From the NCBI RefSeq assembly GCF_002243515.1, contig NZ_CP022657.1:2843001-2907000 (forward strand): a stretch of 64,000 bases of DNA. Reading direction: 5' to 3'. The position numbers and the translations under genes were made by a program. Below are positions 56,535 to 64,000 of the stretch, piece after piece. The notes beneath the pieces are model-generated. The model ran no database searches. It saw nothing but the letters and a program-made list of their open reading frames with translations, and was not told where the DNA came from. How positions within the stretch are numbered: position 1 is the stretch's first letter; every line of letters begins with the position of its first letter. This DNA comes from Tumebacillus algifaecis. GTDB lineage: Bacteria > Bacillota > Bacilli > Tumebacillales > Tumebacillaceae.

Positions 56535-56990
56535 CTATTTACCGATTTCCAGCGCTTTCAGCGCCTGAGCTTTCGAGGCGTTGAGCGCAGTTACGTTCGC
56601 TTCGTAACTACGGGTCGCAGAGATCATATCGACCATCTCACGCGCGATGTCAACATTAGGCATCCGTACATAGCCGTACATCGGATCACCTGGAATCTTG
56701 ACCGCATCCGGATGATTTGGATCGTACACAAGCTTGAACGGCGTCTCATCCTTGACGATGCTGGTCACACGCACACCTTGACCAGATGCTTGGCTCAGTT
56801 CTTGGTTCAGCACATTTTGGAACGACGAAGCTGTACGCTCGCCAAATGTGACGATCTGACGACGGTACGGCTCGCCATTCACTCCGCGCGTCGTGTTGGC
56901 ATTGGCGATGTTGCCGGCGACCACATCGAGACGCAGACGCTCCGCGGTGAGTCCCGTTGCACTGATGTTTAGGCTGTCAAAAATCCCCAT
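56535..56990 (-). CDS. flgC: Flagellar rod protein FlgC
   Basis: The 151-residue proximal rod protein has the N-terminal FDSLNISATGLTAERLRLDV and ANANTTRG motif, and the C-terminal ATRSYEANVTALNASKAQAL. It lies two bases after flgB with GAAGGGAAG upstream. Confidence 0.96.
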   Translation of the reverse strand: MGIFDSLNISATGLTAERLRLDVVAGNIANANTTRGVNGEPYRRQIVTFGERTASSFQNVLNQELSQASGQGVRVTSIVKDETPFKLVYDPNHPDAVKIPGDPMYGYVRMPNVDIAREMVDMISATRSYEANVTALNASKAQALKALEIGK

Positions 56991-56992
56991 GC

Positions 56993-57403
56993 TTATCGCT
57001 TCCCTTCGCTGATCGCATATTTGAGCGTAGCAAATTTGCCGTTGATCCGTTGTGTAACCGCGTTGAAAAGAATTTGGTTCTCAGCAAGATTGGTCATTTC
57101 AACATCGATGTCCACATTGTTGCCGTCTAGCCGCATCGTCGTGGAAGTGTCTGTTACCGTCTTCGGTTGCACTTCGGAGAAGGAGCTTGTCCCGATCTGC
57201 ATATGCCGCTCGTCTGTGCGACGTCCCCCCAACACTTTTCCTTGCAAGACTTGCTGCAGCGTGTGTTCAAATGACACATCACTGCGTTTGAAGTTCGGCG
57301 TGTTAATATTCGCTAGGTTGTTTGAAATCACTTTTTGCCGCAAACTTGCTGCATCAAGCGAGCGCTCCAGCAAGGTGATAGCGCTATTGTTGATTAACGA
57401 CAT
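56993..57403 (-). CDS. flgB: Flagellar rod protein FlgB
   Basis: The 136-residue proximal rod protein is the first gene of the fla/che operon. It shows LLERSLDAASLRQKVISNNL, ANINTPNFKRSDVSFE and the VDIDVEMTNLAENQILFN block. ATG 57403 has AAGGGTGAT upstream. The longer in-frame extension to 57499 lies in promoter DNA and has no ribosome binding site. Confidence 0.96.
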   Translation of the reverse strand: MSLINNSAITLLERSLDAASLRQKVISNNLANINTPNFKRSDVSFEHTLQQVLQGKVLGGRRTDERHMQIGTSSFSEVQPKTVTDTSTTMRLDGNNVDIDVEMTNLAENQILFNAVTQRINGKFATLKYAISEGKR

Positions 57404-57428
57404 ATAATCACCCTTATAGTTTGATAGT

Positions 57429-57457
57429 AATATAATTTTCTCCACAATGTTTGGAAA
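57429..57457 (-). promoter_or_regulatory. Candidate promoter of the fla/che operon
   Basis: On the minus strand TATATT (57429-57434) is preceded after 17 bases by TTTCCA, a 4-of-6 match to the sigma-A -35. The position, about 25 to 50 bases before the flgB start, fits. A CodY-like sequence overlaps it. The -35 is weak, and other promoters further upstream are possible. Confidence 0.4.
57434..57448. promoter_or_regulatory. CodY-box-like sequence overlapping the flgB promoter
   Basis: The plus-strand 15-mer aattttctccacaat matches the CodY consensus AATTTTCWGAAAATT at 11 of 15 positions, with the first eight all matching. CodY is known to repress the fla/che operon in Bacillus subtilis, and codY is the adjacent gene here. 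Four mismatches are common among real sites but also occur by chance. Confidence 0.35.
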
Positions 57458-57579
57458 TCCTGCACAGTTCGACATCGATTTGAAACTGCCAGTCATCATT
57501 TTATAACTCCTGCTAAAATCTTACTAGGGACTTTCGACCTTACTCGACATAATCCTTCTGAATCTTTTTTTGCATTTAC

Positions 57580-57633
57580 AATGATAAATAATTAGGGCGC
57601 GAACCTAAGTTCGCGCCCTAATTATTTATCATT
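57580..57633. terminator. 25-bp perfect inverted repeat, terminator between codY and flgB
   Basis: Two perfect 25-base arms (57580-57604 and 57609-57633) flank a 4-base CTAA loop. The GC-rich top half (GGGCGCGAAC) sits on an AT-rich base, so the structure supplies an A-tract before and a T-rich stretch after the hairpin on either strand. It overlaps the codY stop codon. It would end the codY transcript and isolate the fla/che promoter. Confidence 0.85.
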
Positions 57634-58396
57634 TCGACTTCATGTCTTCCAGTAACGGAAGAAGTTTTTCGTTCAAGATCTTAATGTGTGTTCCCTTCAT
57701 TCCGAGCGAACGCGCTTCTACAACCCCAGCACTTTCTAACTTGCGAAGCGCATTGACGATCACGGAACGGGTTATTCCAACACGGTCAGCGATACGAGAT
57801 GCGACGAGCAATCCTTCACGGCCGTTCAACTCGGCAAAGATGTGATCGACCGCTTCCAACTCCGAAAATGAGAGCGAACCGACCGCCATCTGCACGACGG
57901 AGCGGTCACGGCCTTCCTGCACCTTCTTCTGCGAAGAGGCGCGAACCATCTCCAGACCGATCAGCGAAGCGCTGTATTCGGCGAGAATGATGTCCTCTTC
58001 GGTCAACGCAGAGTTTTGCTTTGTGAGAAGAAGCGTGCCGATCCGCTCGCCGGTGCCACGGATCGGTACGATCGACACATATGTCATATCCCCTGCCGTC
58101 GCACTGCAAAACGGGGTGTCCTCCTGTAAATTGGTGCGTGTGAGATCACTGCTGAGGAGTTTTGCTGCAAAGTCATTCGGCAGGCACGTGGTACCTTGTG
58201 CATCTTTCGGGAGTTGCGAGACATCCACCATCTCCGAAAATGCGCGACCGAGCATTCGACCTATGTCATCTACCAAAAAGACGTTGGCGAAAATAAGGTC
58301 GCGCAGACTTGCCGTCATTTCTTCGTAACTCACCCGCATGCCGTCAGCACGTTGCAACAATTGATTCATGACCCGCGTTTTGCTTAGTAGTTCCAT
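57629..58396 (-). CDS. codY: GTP-sensing transcriptional regulator CodY
   Basis: CodY represses stationary-phase, nutrient and motility genes when GTP and branched-chain amino acids are high. The 255-residue protein has an N-terminal GAF domain (start MELLSKTRVMNQLLQ) and a C-terminal winged helix-turn-helix with ASRIADRVGITRSVIVNALR and the wing segment RSLGMKGTHIKI. AGGAGGG lies 14 bases upstream of the ATG, a long spacing. It follows hslU, as in Bacillus. Confidence 0.97.
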   Translation of the reverse strand: MELLSKTRVMNQLLQRADGMRVSYEEMTASLRDLIFANVFLVDDIGRMLGRAFSEMVDVSQLPKDAQGTTCLPNDFAAKLLSSDLTRTNLQEDTPFCSATAGDMTYVSIVPIRGTGERIGTLLLTKQNSALTEEDIILAEYSASLIGLEMVRASSQKKVQEGRDRSVVQMAVGSLSFSELEAVDHIFAELNGREGLLVASRIADRVGITRSVIVNALRKLESAGVVEARSLGMKGTHIKILNEKLLPLLEDMKSK

Positions 58397-58424
58397 AACA
58401 ACCTGGTACCCTCCTGAGATATGC

Positions 58425-59828
58425 CTACAGGATGTATTGGCTGAGATCCTTGTTCTTCACGATGCCTTCCAGTTTATCTGAGACATAAGCTGGCGTGATG
58501 ACCACTTTGTCAAGCAGCACGTCAGACGCTTCAAAGGAGAGGTCTTCGAGCACTTTTTCCAGCAAGGTGTGCAGGCGTCGCGCTCCGATGTTGTCCGTCT
58601 CCACATTGACGGTAGTGGCCAATTCGGCCAATTTGCCAATCGCATCTTCTGTAAACTCGACTTTGATCCCTTCCGTCTCAAGCAACGCGATGTATTGTTT
58701 GATCAGCGCGTTTTTCGGTTCGGTGAGGATGCGCTTAAAATCGTCAGCGGTTAAACTGGTGAGTTCGACCCGGATTGGAAAACGGCCTTGCAGTTCCGGA
58801 ATCAAATCGCTTGGTTTGGAGATGTGGAACGCACCTGCCGCCATGAACAAAATATAATCGGTTCGAACCGGACCATATTTTGTCATCACGGTCGAGCCTT
58901 CCACGATCGGCAGAATATCGCGCTGCACGCCTTCACGGGACACATCGGGACCACCCCGCTCTTTGCCGGCGATCTTATCGATCTCATCGATAAAAATGAT
59001 GCCGGTCTGCTCAGCGCGGTGCACCGACTCGGAGGTCACTTCATCCATGTCGATCAGCTTTTGTGCTTCTTCTTGAGCGAGCAGTTTGCGCGCTTCCCGA
59101 ATTGGCAACTTACGCTTCTTGCGACGCTTGGGCAACATGTTACCCAGCATCTCTTGGATGTTGTTCATTCCAAGCCCGTCCATGCCTGGAGTGTTTCCGA
59201 GCATATCCAGCATGCCCGGGCTGTTGTCCTCGACATCGACTTCGATGATCTGATCGTCCAACTCTCCGCTTTCCAAACGTTTGCGGGCTTCGCTTCGTTT
59301 TTGTCGGATCTCATACGAATCCTGTGCATGTTCGTCTTGTTGAATACCAGCATTGCCACTAAACAGCATTTCAAACGGATTTTTGTAATTTTTATTTTTC
59401 GACGAGTCGGGAACGAGCAGTGATACAAGGCGGTCTTCCGCCATATATTTTGCTTTTTCTTCTACTTCCGCCATCTTTTCTGTCTTTACGATGCGAATCG
59501 CCGTTTCGACCAAGTCGCGCACCATCGACTCGACATCGCGGCCAACGTAGCCAACTTCGGTGAACTTGGTCGCTTCCACTTTGATAAACGGTGCACCAGC
59601 CAGTTTGGCAAGGCGGCGGGCGATCTCCGTTTTCCCTACCCCGGTCGGCCCGATCATCAGAATGTTTTTCGGTGTTACTTCGTCGATGATGTCTTCAGAC
59701 AATAGCGAGCGACGATAGCGGTTGCGCAGCGCGACAGCAACCGCCTTTTTCGCTTTGCTCTGTCCGACGATATATTTGTCGAGTTCATCCACAATTCGTT
59801 TTGGAGTCAGGTCTTTCATTTTGTTCAT
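58425..59828 (-). CDS. hslU: ATP-dependent protease ATPase subunit HslU
   Basis: HslU (ClpY/CodX) unfolds substrates for HslV. The 467-residue AAA+ protein has GPTGVGKT at about 60-67, Walker [11 protein letters not shown], a helical I domain (about 120-245) rich in charged residues, and the C-terminal sequence ending DLSQYIL, which typically docks into HslV. GGAGGGGAAGAGG precedes the ATG. It lies 15 bases after hslV. Confidence 0.97.
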   Translation of the reverse strand: MNKMKDLTPKRIVDELDKYIVGQSKAKKAVAVALRNRYRRSLLSEDIIDEVTPKNILMIGPTGVGKTEIARRLAKLAGAPFIKVEATKFTEVGYVGRDVESMVRDLVETAIRIVKTEKMAEVEEKAKYMAEDRLVSLLVPDSSKNKNYKNPFEMLFSGNAGIQQDEHAQDSYEIRQKRSEARKRLESGELDDQIIEVDVEDNSPGMLDMLGNTPGMDGLGMNNIQEMLGNMLPKRRKKRKLPIREARKLLAQEEAQKLIDMDEVTSESVHRAEQTGIIFIDEIDKIAGKERGGPDVSREGVQRDILPIVEGSTVMTKYGPVRTDYILFMAAGAFHISKPSDLIPELQGRFPIRVELTSLTADDFKRILTEPKNALIKQYIALLETEGIKVEFTEDAIGKLAELATTVNVETDNIGARRLHTLLEKVLEDLSFEASDVLLDKVVITPAYVSDKLEGIVKNKDLSQYIL

Positions 59829-59843
59829 CCTCTTCCCCTCCTC

Positions 59844-60389
59844 TTAGCCGATCTCTTCCACGATGATGTTGTGATTCGTATACACGCAGATGTCTGCCGC
59901 TGTTTTCAGGGCGTTCTCCGCAATCTCACGGGCGGTCAGCTCCGTGTGGTTGTAGAGCGCGCGTCCAGCAGCCAGAGCAAAGGAACCGCCCGACCCGATC
60001 GAGATGATGTCATCATCCGGTTCGATCACTTCTCCATTGCCGGAGACGAGCAAAAGATGGTCGCGGTTCATCACGATCAGCATCGCTTCAAGGTTCTTCA
60101 TCATCTTGTTTGTGCGCCATTCCTTAGCCAGTTCAACAGCTGCTCGCTGCAGATTGCCGTGGAACTCTTCAAGCTTTTCTTCGAACAGATCAAACAGGGT
60201 AAACGCATCGGCGACCGATCCGGCAAAACCGGCGACCACCTCACCGCGAAAAAGTCGTCTGACTTTTTTCGCGCCGTTTTTCATCACCATATTTTGACCA
60301 AATGTGACCTGACCGTCACCTGCCATCGCTGCTTTCCCATTGCGGCGGCAGGCGAAGATCGTGGTGGAGTGGAATTGGCTTTCGCTCAT
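59844..60389 (-). CDS. hslV: ATP-dependent protease peptidase subunit HslV (CodW type)
   Basis: HslV is the proteasome-like peptidase of the HslUV complex. The 181-residue protein shows [39 protein letters not shown] and [15 protein letters not shown]. Most HslV proteins begin with a catalytic Thr right after Met. Here [12 protein letters not shown] places the Thr pair at residues 9-10, like Bacillus CodW, which was proposed to use an N-terminal Ser. ATG 60389 (MSESQ) fits the family; a longer frame to 60410 is unlikely. Confidence 0.96.
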   Translation of the reverse strand: MSESQFHSTTIFACRRNGKAAMAGDGQVTFGQNMVMKNGAKKVRRLFRGEVVAGFAGSVADAFTLFDLFEEKLEEFHGNLQRAAVELAKEWRTNKMMKNLEAMLIVMNRDHLLLVSGNGEVIEPDDDIISIGSGGSFALAAGRALYNHTELTAREIAENALKTAADICVYTNHNIIVEEIG

Positions 60390-60409
60390 CGTTCCCGTCC
60401 CCTCTCTCA

Positions 60410-61330
60410 TTAAGCCCGCGGGTGGGCCTTGGTATAGACTCGCTCCAAATGCTCGCGAGTGGTGTGTGTATAGATCTGTGTGCTGGACAGACTGGCATGG
60501 CCGAGCAGTTCTTGAACAACCCGTAAGTCTGCTCCGTGGTCGAGCAGATGGGTGGCAAACGTATGGCGCAGCATGTGCGGAGAGACTTTTTGCATCCCTG
60601 CAAGCTGCACTACGTATTTGTCGAGAATTCGTCGCACACTGCGATCTGATAATCGCGTTCCTTTATGATTGAGAAACAGCGGGCGCTCTTCCCCCGCCCC
60701 CTTTTGCCGCAACAATGGCCAGGCATCGCTCAGATAGCGGCGCAGGGCGTTGACAGCAGGTGCACCGAGCAGGACGTAGCGCTCCTTGGCTCCTTTGCCG
60801 AAAACGATTGCTGCGCCAACGTCCAAGTCGAGATCGGAGACGTCGAGCCCGACACACTCGCTGACCCGCACACCGGACGCGTACAGAAGCTCAAGCAACG
60901 CTTTGTCGCGAAGCCCGAGCCATGTAGAGGTGTCAGGAGCGTTCATCAAACGCTCCACAGCGTCGAGGTACAGAAATCCTGGCAAGCGCCGCTCCAACTT
61001 CGGCAGATGTACGCCTTTCGCTGGGTTGGTCTCCACGAAGCCTTCCCTCCTCAAAAAAGAAAAGAAGGAACGGAGCGCCGAAATTTTCCGGGCGATCGTC
61101 TTTTTCTCGCGATGCAAGGCCATGCGCCCAACAAATGTCCGCACGTCGATATGAGTGATTTCAGAAAAAGAGGTGCGCGCTTCGCTCAGCATGAACGCGA
61201 TAAACTGCTCGAGGTCCGAGTAGTAATGGTCGAGGGTGTGGTGGGAGACGCGCTTCTCGACCGCAAGATACTGCATGTACAAGTCAACCTGATGATCGAT
61301 CATCGGGGGCCAAGCGATCGGTTGCTCCAT
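60410..61330 (-). CDS. xerC: Site-specific tyrosine recombinase XerC
   Basis: XerC resolves chromosome dimers at dif with a partner recombinase. The 306-residue protein has an N-terminal SAM-like domain (about 10-100) and the catalytic set Arg155 (SGVRVSE), Lys179, His252 and Arg255 (HMLRHTF), His278 (LLGHAS) and Tyr287 (IYTHT). ATG 61330 is 9 bases after AAGGTGG; a TTG directly before it is in frame. It lies between trmFO and hslV, as in Bacillus (where it was called codV). Confidence 0.96.
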   Translation of the reverse strand: MEQPIAWPPMIDHQVDLYMQYLAVEKRVSHHTLDHYYSDLEQFIAFMLSEARTSFSEITHIDVRTFVGRMALHREKKTIARKISALRSFFSFLRREGFVETNPAKGVHLPKLERRLPGFLYLDAVERLMNAPDTSTWLGLRDKALLELLYASGVRVSECVGLDVSDLDLDVGAAIVFGKGAKERYVLLGAPAVNALRRYLSDAWPLLRQKGAGEERPLFLNHKGTRLSDRSVRRILDKYVVQLAGMQKVSPHMLRHTFATHLLDHGADLRVVQELLGHASLSSTQIYTHTTREHLERVYTKAHPRA

Positions 61331-61410
61331 CAATGTATCCCACCTTTTCCTGCATCCCTATGTAAAAAAAAGGCGATTTAGACCGACTCATCAGCTTCGG
61401 AATCAGATTT

Positions 61411-62724
61411 CTACAGCTGATGCTCAGACGTGAAAGCTTGCAGACGATCCAGTGCACGTGCGGAGATTTTTTCGTTCTTCTCCATCTTGTTGCGAATTTT
61501 TTTCTCAAGCGGCGGAAGCAGACCAAACGTTGCGTTCATCGGTTGGAAGTTCTTACCGCTGGTGTGGGTAATATAGTACGCCAGTGAGCCGATTGCTGTT
61601 TCGCGCGGGAACGTCAGAGGTTCTTGCCCTTCAAGCAGACGGCTGGCGTTGATGCCTGCGATCAGACCTGCTGCAGCCGACTCCACATAGCCTTCTACAC
61701 CGGTGATCTGGCCTGCGAAGAACAGCGTGTCGCGAGTTTGCGTCTGGTAGGTCTGACGCAAGAAATTGGGGGAGTTGATGTATGTGTTGCGGTGCATCAC
61801 GCCAAAACGCACGATCTCCGCATTCTCAAGGCCCGGGATCATCTGGAAGACGCGGCTTTGATCGCCCCACTTGAGGTGAGTCTGGAAGCCGACCATGTTG
61901 TAAAGCGTCGCACTCGCATTATCCTGGCGCAACTGAACAACTGCGAACGGTTCTTTACCTGTACGCGGGTCAGGTAGCCCAACCGGCTTTAACGGACCAA
62001 ACAGCATCGTTTGACGGCCCCGTGTGGCCATCACTTCGACAGGCATACAACCTTCAAAGAAAATCTCTTTTTCAAATTCTTTTAACGGCACAACTTCTGC
62101 CGTGATCAGCGCTTCGTAAAAAGCATTGTATTCCTCTTCGGTCAGCGGGCAGTTGATATATGCAGCTTCCCCTTTGTCATAGCGGGATGCGATATACGCC
62201 TTCTCAAAGTTGATCGACTCTTTGTTGATGATCGGCGCAGCTGCATCATAGAAATACAAATACTCTTCACCGGTCATTTCCAAAATCGCTTTTGACAACA
62301 TAGGAGACGTCAGCGGTCCGCTTGCGATGATCACGATGCCGTCTTGTGGAATCTCGGTGACTTCATCGCGGATGACATTGATGTTCGGATGTTCCATCAC
62401 ACGGCGAGTCACTTCTCCCGAAAAGACATCGCGATCTACAGCCAGTGCACCGCCTGCCGGTACGGCTGTCCGATCTGCGGACGAGATGATCACCGAGTCC
62501 AGACGACGCATCTCTTCTTTCAAAAGGCCGACCGCATTGGTCAAGCTCGCTCCACGCAGGGAGTTGGAACAGACAAGCTCAGCAAAATTCTCCGTTTTAT
62601 GAGCATCGGTAGCACGAACGGGGCGCATTTCATACAAGTTTACCTTGTGGCCGCGCTTTGCAATCTGCCACGCAGCCTCCGACCCTGCCAGACCCGCCCC
62701 GATTACTGTGATCGGTTGTGTCAT
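61411..62724 (-). CDS. trmFO: Methylenetetrahydrofolate-tRNA-(uracil-5-)-methyltransferase TrmFO
   Basis: TrmFO makes m5U54 in the tRNA T-loop using folate and FAD. The 437-residue protein has the FAD motif [10 protein letters not shown] (about 9-18), [32 protein letters not shown] and the [20 protein letters not shown] block. The gene order topA-trmFO-xerC is characteristic of Bacillales. Confidence 0.97.
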   Translation of the reverse strand: MTQPITVIGAGLAGSEAAWQIAKRGHKVNLYEMRPVRATDAHKTENFAELVCSNSLRGASLTNAVGLLKEEMRRLDSVIISSADRTAVPAGGALAVDRDVFSGEVTRRVMEHPNINVIRDEVTEIPQDGIVIIASGPLTSPMLSKAILEMTGEEYLYFYDAAAPIINKESINFEKAYIASRYDKGEAAYINCPLTEEEYNAFYEALITAEVVPLKEFEKEIFFEGCMPVEVMATRGRQTMLFGPLKPVGLPDPRTGKEPFAVVQLRQDNASATLYNMVGFQTHLKWGDQSRVFQMIPGLENAEIVRFGVMHRNTYINSPNFLRQTYQTQTRDTLFFAGQITGVEGYVESAAAGLIAGINASRLLEGQEPLTFPRETAIGSLAYYITHTSGKNFQPMNATFGLLPPLEKKIRNKMEKNEKISARALDRLQAFTSEHQL

Positions 62725-62752
62725 GATGAATTCTCCTTTCGTATCACAAAAA

Positions 62753-62773
62753 ACAGGGGCAAACTACCCCTGT
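62753..62773 (-). terminator. Rho-independent terminator after topA
   Basis: On the minus strand a 7-bp stem ACAGGGG / CCCCTGT with a 7-base loop is followed by TTTTTG. It overlaps the topA stop codon. The 5' arm region can also pair differently (GGGCAAAC with GTTTGCCC), so two exclusive hairpins exist. Confidence 0.8.
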
Positions 62774-64000
62774 TTGCCCTCTGTGGTCACTTCTTCTTTA
62801 TGATTGCATTCCGCTCCCGAACACTGGATAACTTCCTTACCTTCACCTTTTCCGGTTCGTTTTATGACCAGCGGTTCGCCACATTCCGGACAGGCCTTGC
62901 CAGACGGACGATCCCAGATGATAAAGTCGCATTCCGGATAGCGATCACAACCAAAGAATACGCGTCTGCGCTTACCTTTTCGCTCGACCAACTGGCCTTC
63001 TTTGCATTTGGGGCAGCCCACACCGATCTCTTTTAAGATCGGCTTGGTGTTCCGGCAGTCCGGGAAGCCTGGGCACGCTAAAAACTTGCCGTAGCGGCCA
63101 TGTTTATACACCATCAGTTTCCCACATTTTTCGCAGGGAACGTCCGATACCTCTTCTTGCAACTCCACATGCTTCATTTCTTCTTCAGCGATGCGCAGAT
63201 GCTTTTCAAAGTCCCCGTAGAATTCACCGAGCACTTTTACCCAATCGATATCGCCTTCTTCCACTTCGTCCAGTTCCTGCTCGATGGTAGAAGTGAAATC
63301 GACGTCGATGATTTGAGGGAAAAATTCCTCCATCATCTCATGTACAATCTCGCCAAGCTCGGTCGGTACAAACCGTTTTTCCTCCAAAAGCACGTACCCG
63401 CGCTTTTGAATCGTTTCTAATGTCGGCGCATAGGTAGACGGGCGACCGATGCCGATCTCCTCCATCGTCTTGACGAGACGGGCTTCCGTATATCGTGGCG
63501 GCGGCTGAGTGAAGTGCTGTTTCGGCTCGATTTCCGGATCGATCAGCTGCTGACCTTCTGCCATCTGCGGCAGGAATTTTTCGTCATCCTCTTTTCCTTC
63601 GTCATTTCCTTCAATATATAAGGTCATGAAGCCCGGAAATTTGATCTTCGAACCGGTCGCACGAAAACGTGTCTCCCCAGCTGTAATATCGACAGTCATC
63701 GTGTCGAGCACGGCCGAAGACATCTGCGACGCGACAAAACGATCCCAAATCAATTTGTAGAGGCGAAATTGGTCTCGGCTCAAAAATTCCTTGACCTTGT
63801 CCGGGTGGCGCAACACAGAAGTCGGACGCACCGCTTCATGCGCTTCTTGGGCACCTTTGGACTTTGTCGCATAGTTGCGCGGCTCAGCCGGGTAATAATC
63901 GGCGCCATATTCTTCGACGATATACTCTTTTGCTTCATCCTGCGCAACCTGCGAAATGCGAACAGAGTCGGTACGCATATACGTGATCAAACCGACCGTT
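62764..64000 (-). CDS. topA: DNA topoisomerase I (partial, C-terminal 412 residues)
   Basis: Topoisomerase I relaxes negative supercoils. The gene enters the window at the right edge, and the visible part begins at [16 protein letters not shown], which contains the catalytic Tyr. It includes the gate domain and then three C4-type zinc ribbons (CEKCGK ... CPGFPDC; CPKCKE ... CDRYPEC; CPECGE ... C at the end). The frame runs open to base 64000. TopA in this position upstream of trmFO is conserved. Confidence 0.97.
   Translation of the reverse strand, partial: TVGLITYMRTDSVRISQVAQDEAKEYIVEEYGADYYPAEPRNYATKSKGAQEAHEAVRPTSVLRHPDKVKEFLSRDQFRLYKLIWDRFVASQMSSAVLDTMTVDITAGETRFRATGSKIKFPGFMTLYIEGNDEGKEDDEKFLPQMAEGQQLIDPEIEPKQHFTQPPPRYTEARLVKTMEEIGIGRPSTYAPTLETIQKRGYVLLEEKRFVPTELGEIVHEMMEEFFPQIIDVDFTSTIEQELDEVEEGDIDWVKVLGEFYGDFEKHLRIAEEEMKHVELQEEVSDVPCEKCGKLMVYKHGRYGKFLACPGFPDCRNTKPILKEIGVGCPKCKEGQLVERKGKRRRVFFGCDRYPECDFIIWDRPSGKACPECGEPLVIKRTGKGEGKEVIQCSGAECNHKEEVTTEGKQG

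Noticed and set aside
57404-57499. N-terminal extension of FlgB by 32 residues
   Set aside because: The extension has no ribosome binding site, includes the promoter-like region, and the FlgB family begins at the ATG at 57403.
61360-61410. Terminator between trmFO and xerC because of an eight-T tract on the minus strand
   Set aside because: The only 8-bp stem nearby (CATCAGCT/AGCTGATG) has an 18-base loop and ends about 20 bases before the T tract, so the geometry does not fit an intrinsic terminator.

Overview
The window looks like a chromosome segment of a motile, Gram-positive, endospore-lineage Firmicute of moderate GC. The gene order topA-trmFO-xerC-hslV-hslU-codY-[fla/che operon]-rpsB-tsf-pyrH-frr-uppS-cdsA-dxr-...-proS-polC-rimP-nusA-rnpM-ylxQ-infB-rbfA-nrnA-truB-ribF-rpsO is essentially that of Bacillus and relatives. 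PolC-type DNA polymerase, CodY, CheC/CheD/FliY and CodW-type HslV agree with this. A member of Alicyclobacillaceae (for example Tumebacillus) is my best guess, but this rests on recollection and not on a search. All genes but one lie on the minus strand; the exception is a secreted glycerophosphodiesterase at 18867-19715.

Layout, in the direction of transcription (right to left). 64000-57629: C-terminal part of topA, trmFO, xerC, hslV, hslU and codY, closed by a 25-bp perfect inverted repeat that overlaps the codY stop codon. 57403-28476: a fla/che operon of more than 30 tightly packed genes running from rod and basal body (flgB, flgC, fliE, fliF), switch and export ATPase (fliG, fliH, fliI, fliJ), hook (fliK, flgD, flgE), motor and switch (fliL, fliM, fliY, cheY), export gate (fliO, fliP, fliQ, fliR, flhB, flhA), assembly GTPases (flhF, flhG) and chemotaxis (cheB, A, W, C, D) to sigD. 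It ends in poorly characterised small genes, including a FapA-like protein, and fliO carries an apparent frameshift in a run of six G. 27411-20858: an orphan YceG-like domain protein closes the previous transcript. Then come a strong sigma-A promoter, rpsB, tsf, pyrH, frr, uppS, cdsA, dxr, a nucleotidyltransferase-fold gene where the site-2 protease gene rseP/rasP is expected, and ispG.

19770-13451: an accessory stretch holds the lone plus-strand glycerophosphodiesterase with PhoP-box-like phased repeats upstream, an AT-rich 690-bp gap, an APC-family permease and a short-chain dehydrogenase. It is followed by proS and a family 2 glycosyltransferase. 13390-1: polC, then the rimP-nusA-infB translation/transcription cluster, nrnA, truB and ribF. 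A coupled pair of small genes with its own promoter resembles a toxin-antitoxin module and is wedged between ribF and rpsO.

I see no rRNA, tRNA, CRISPR array, insertion sequence or prophage. The most unusual points are the ribF-rpsO small-gene pair, the nucleotidyltransferase replacing rseP, the fliO frameshift, the Arg-Gly-Asn repeat tract in IF2, and the cluster of uncharacterised genes at the distal end of the fla/che operon.
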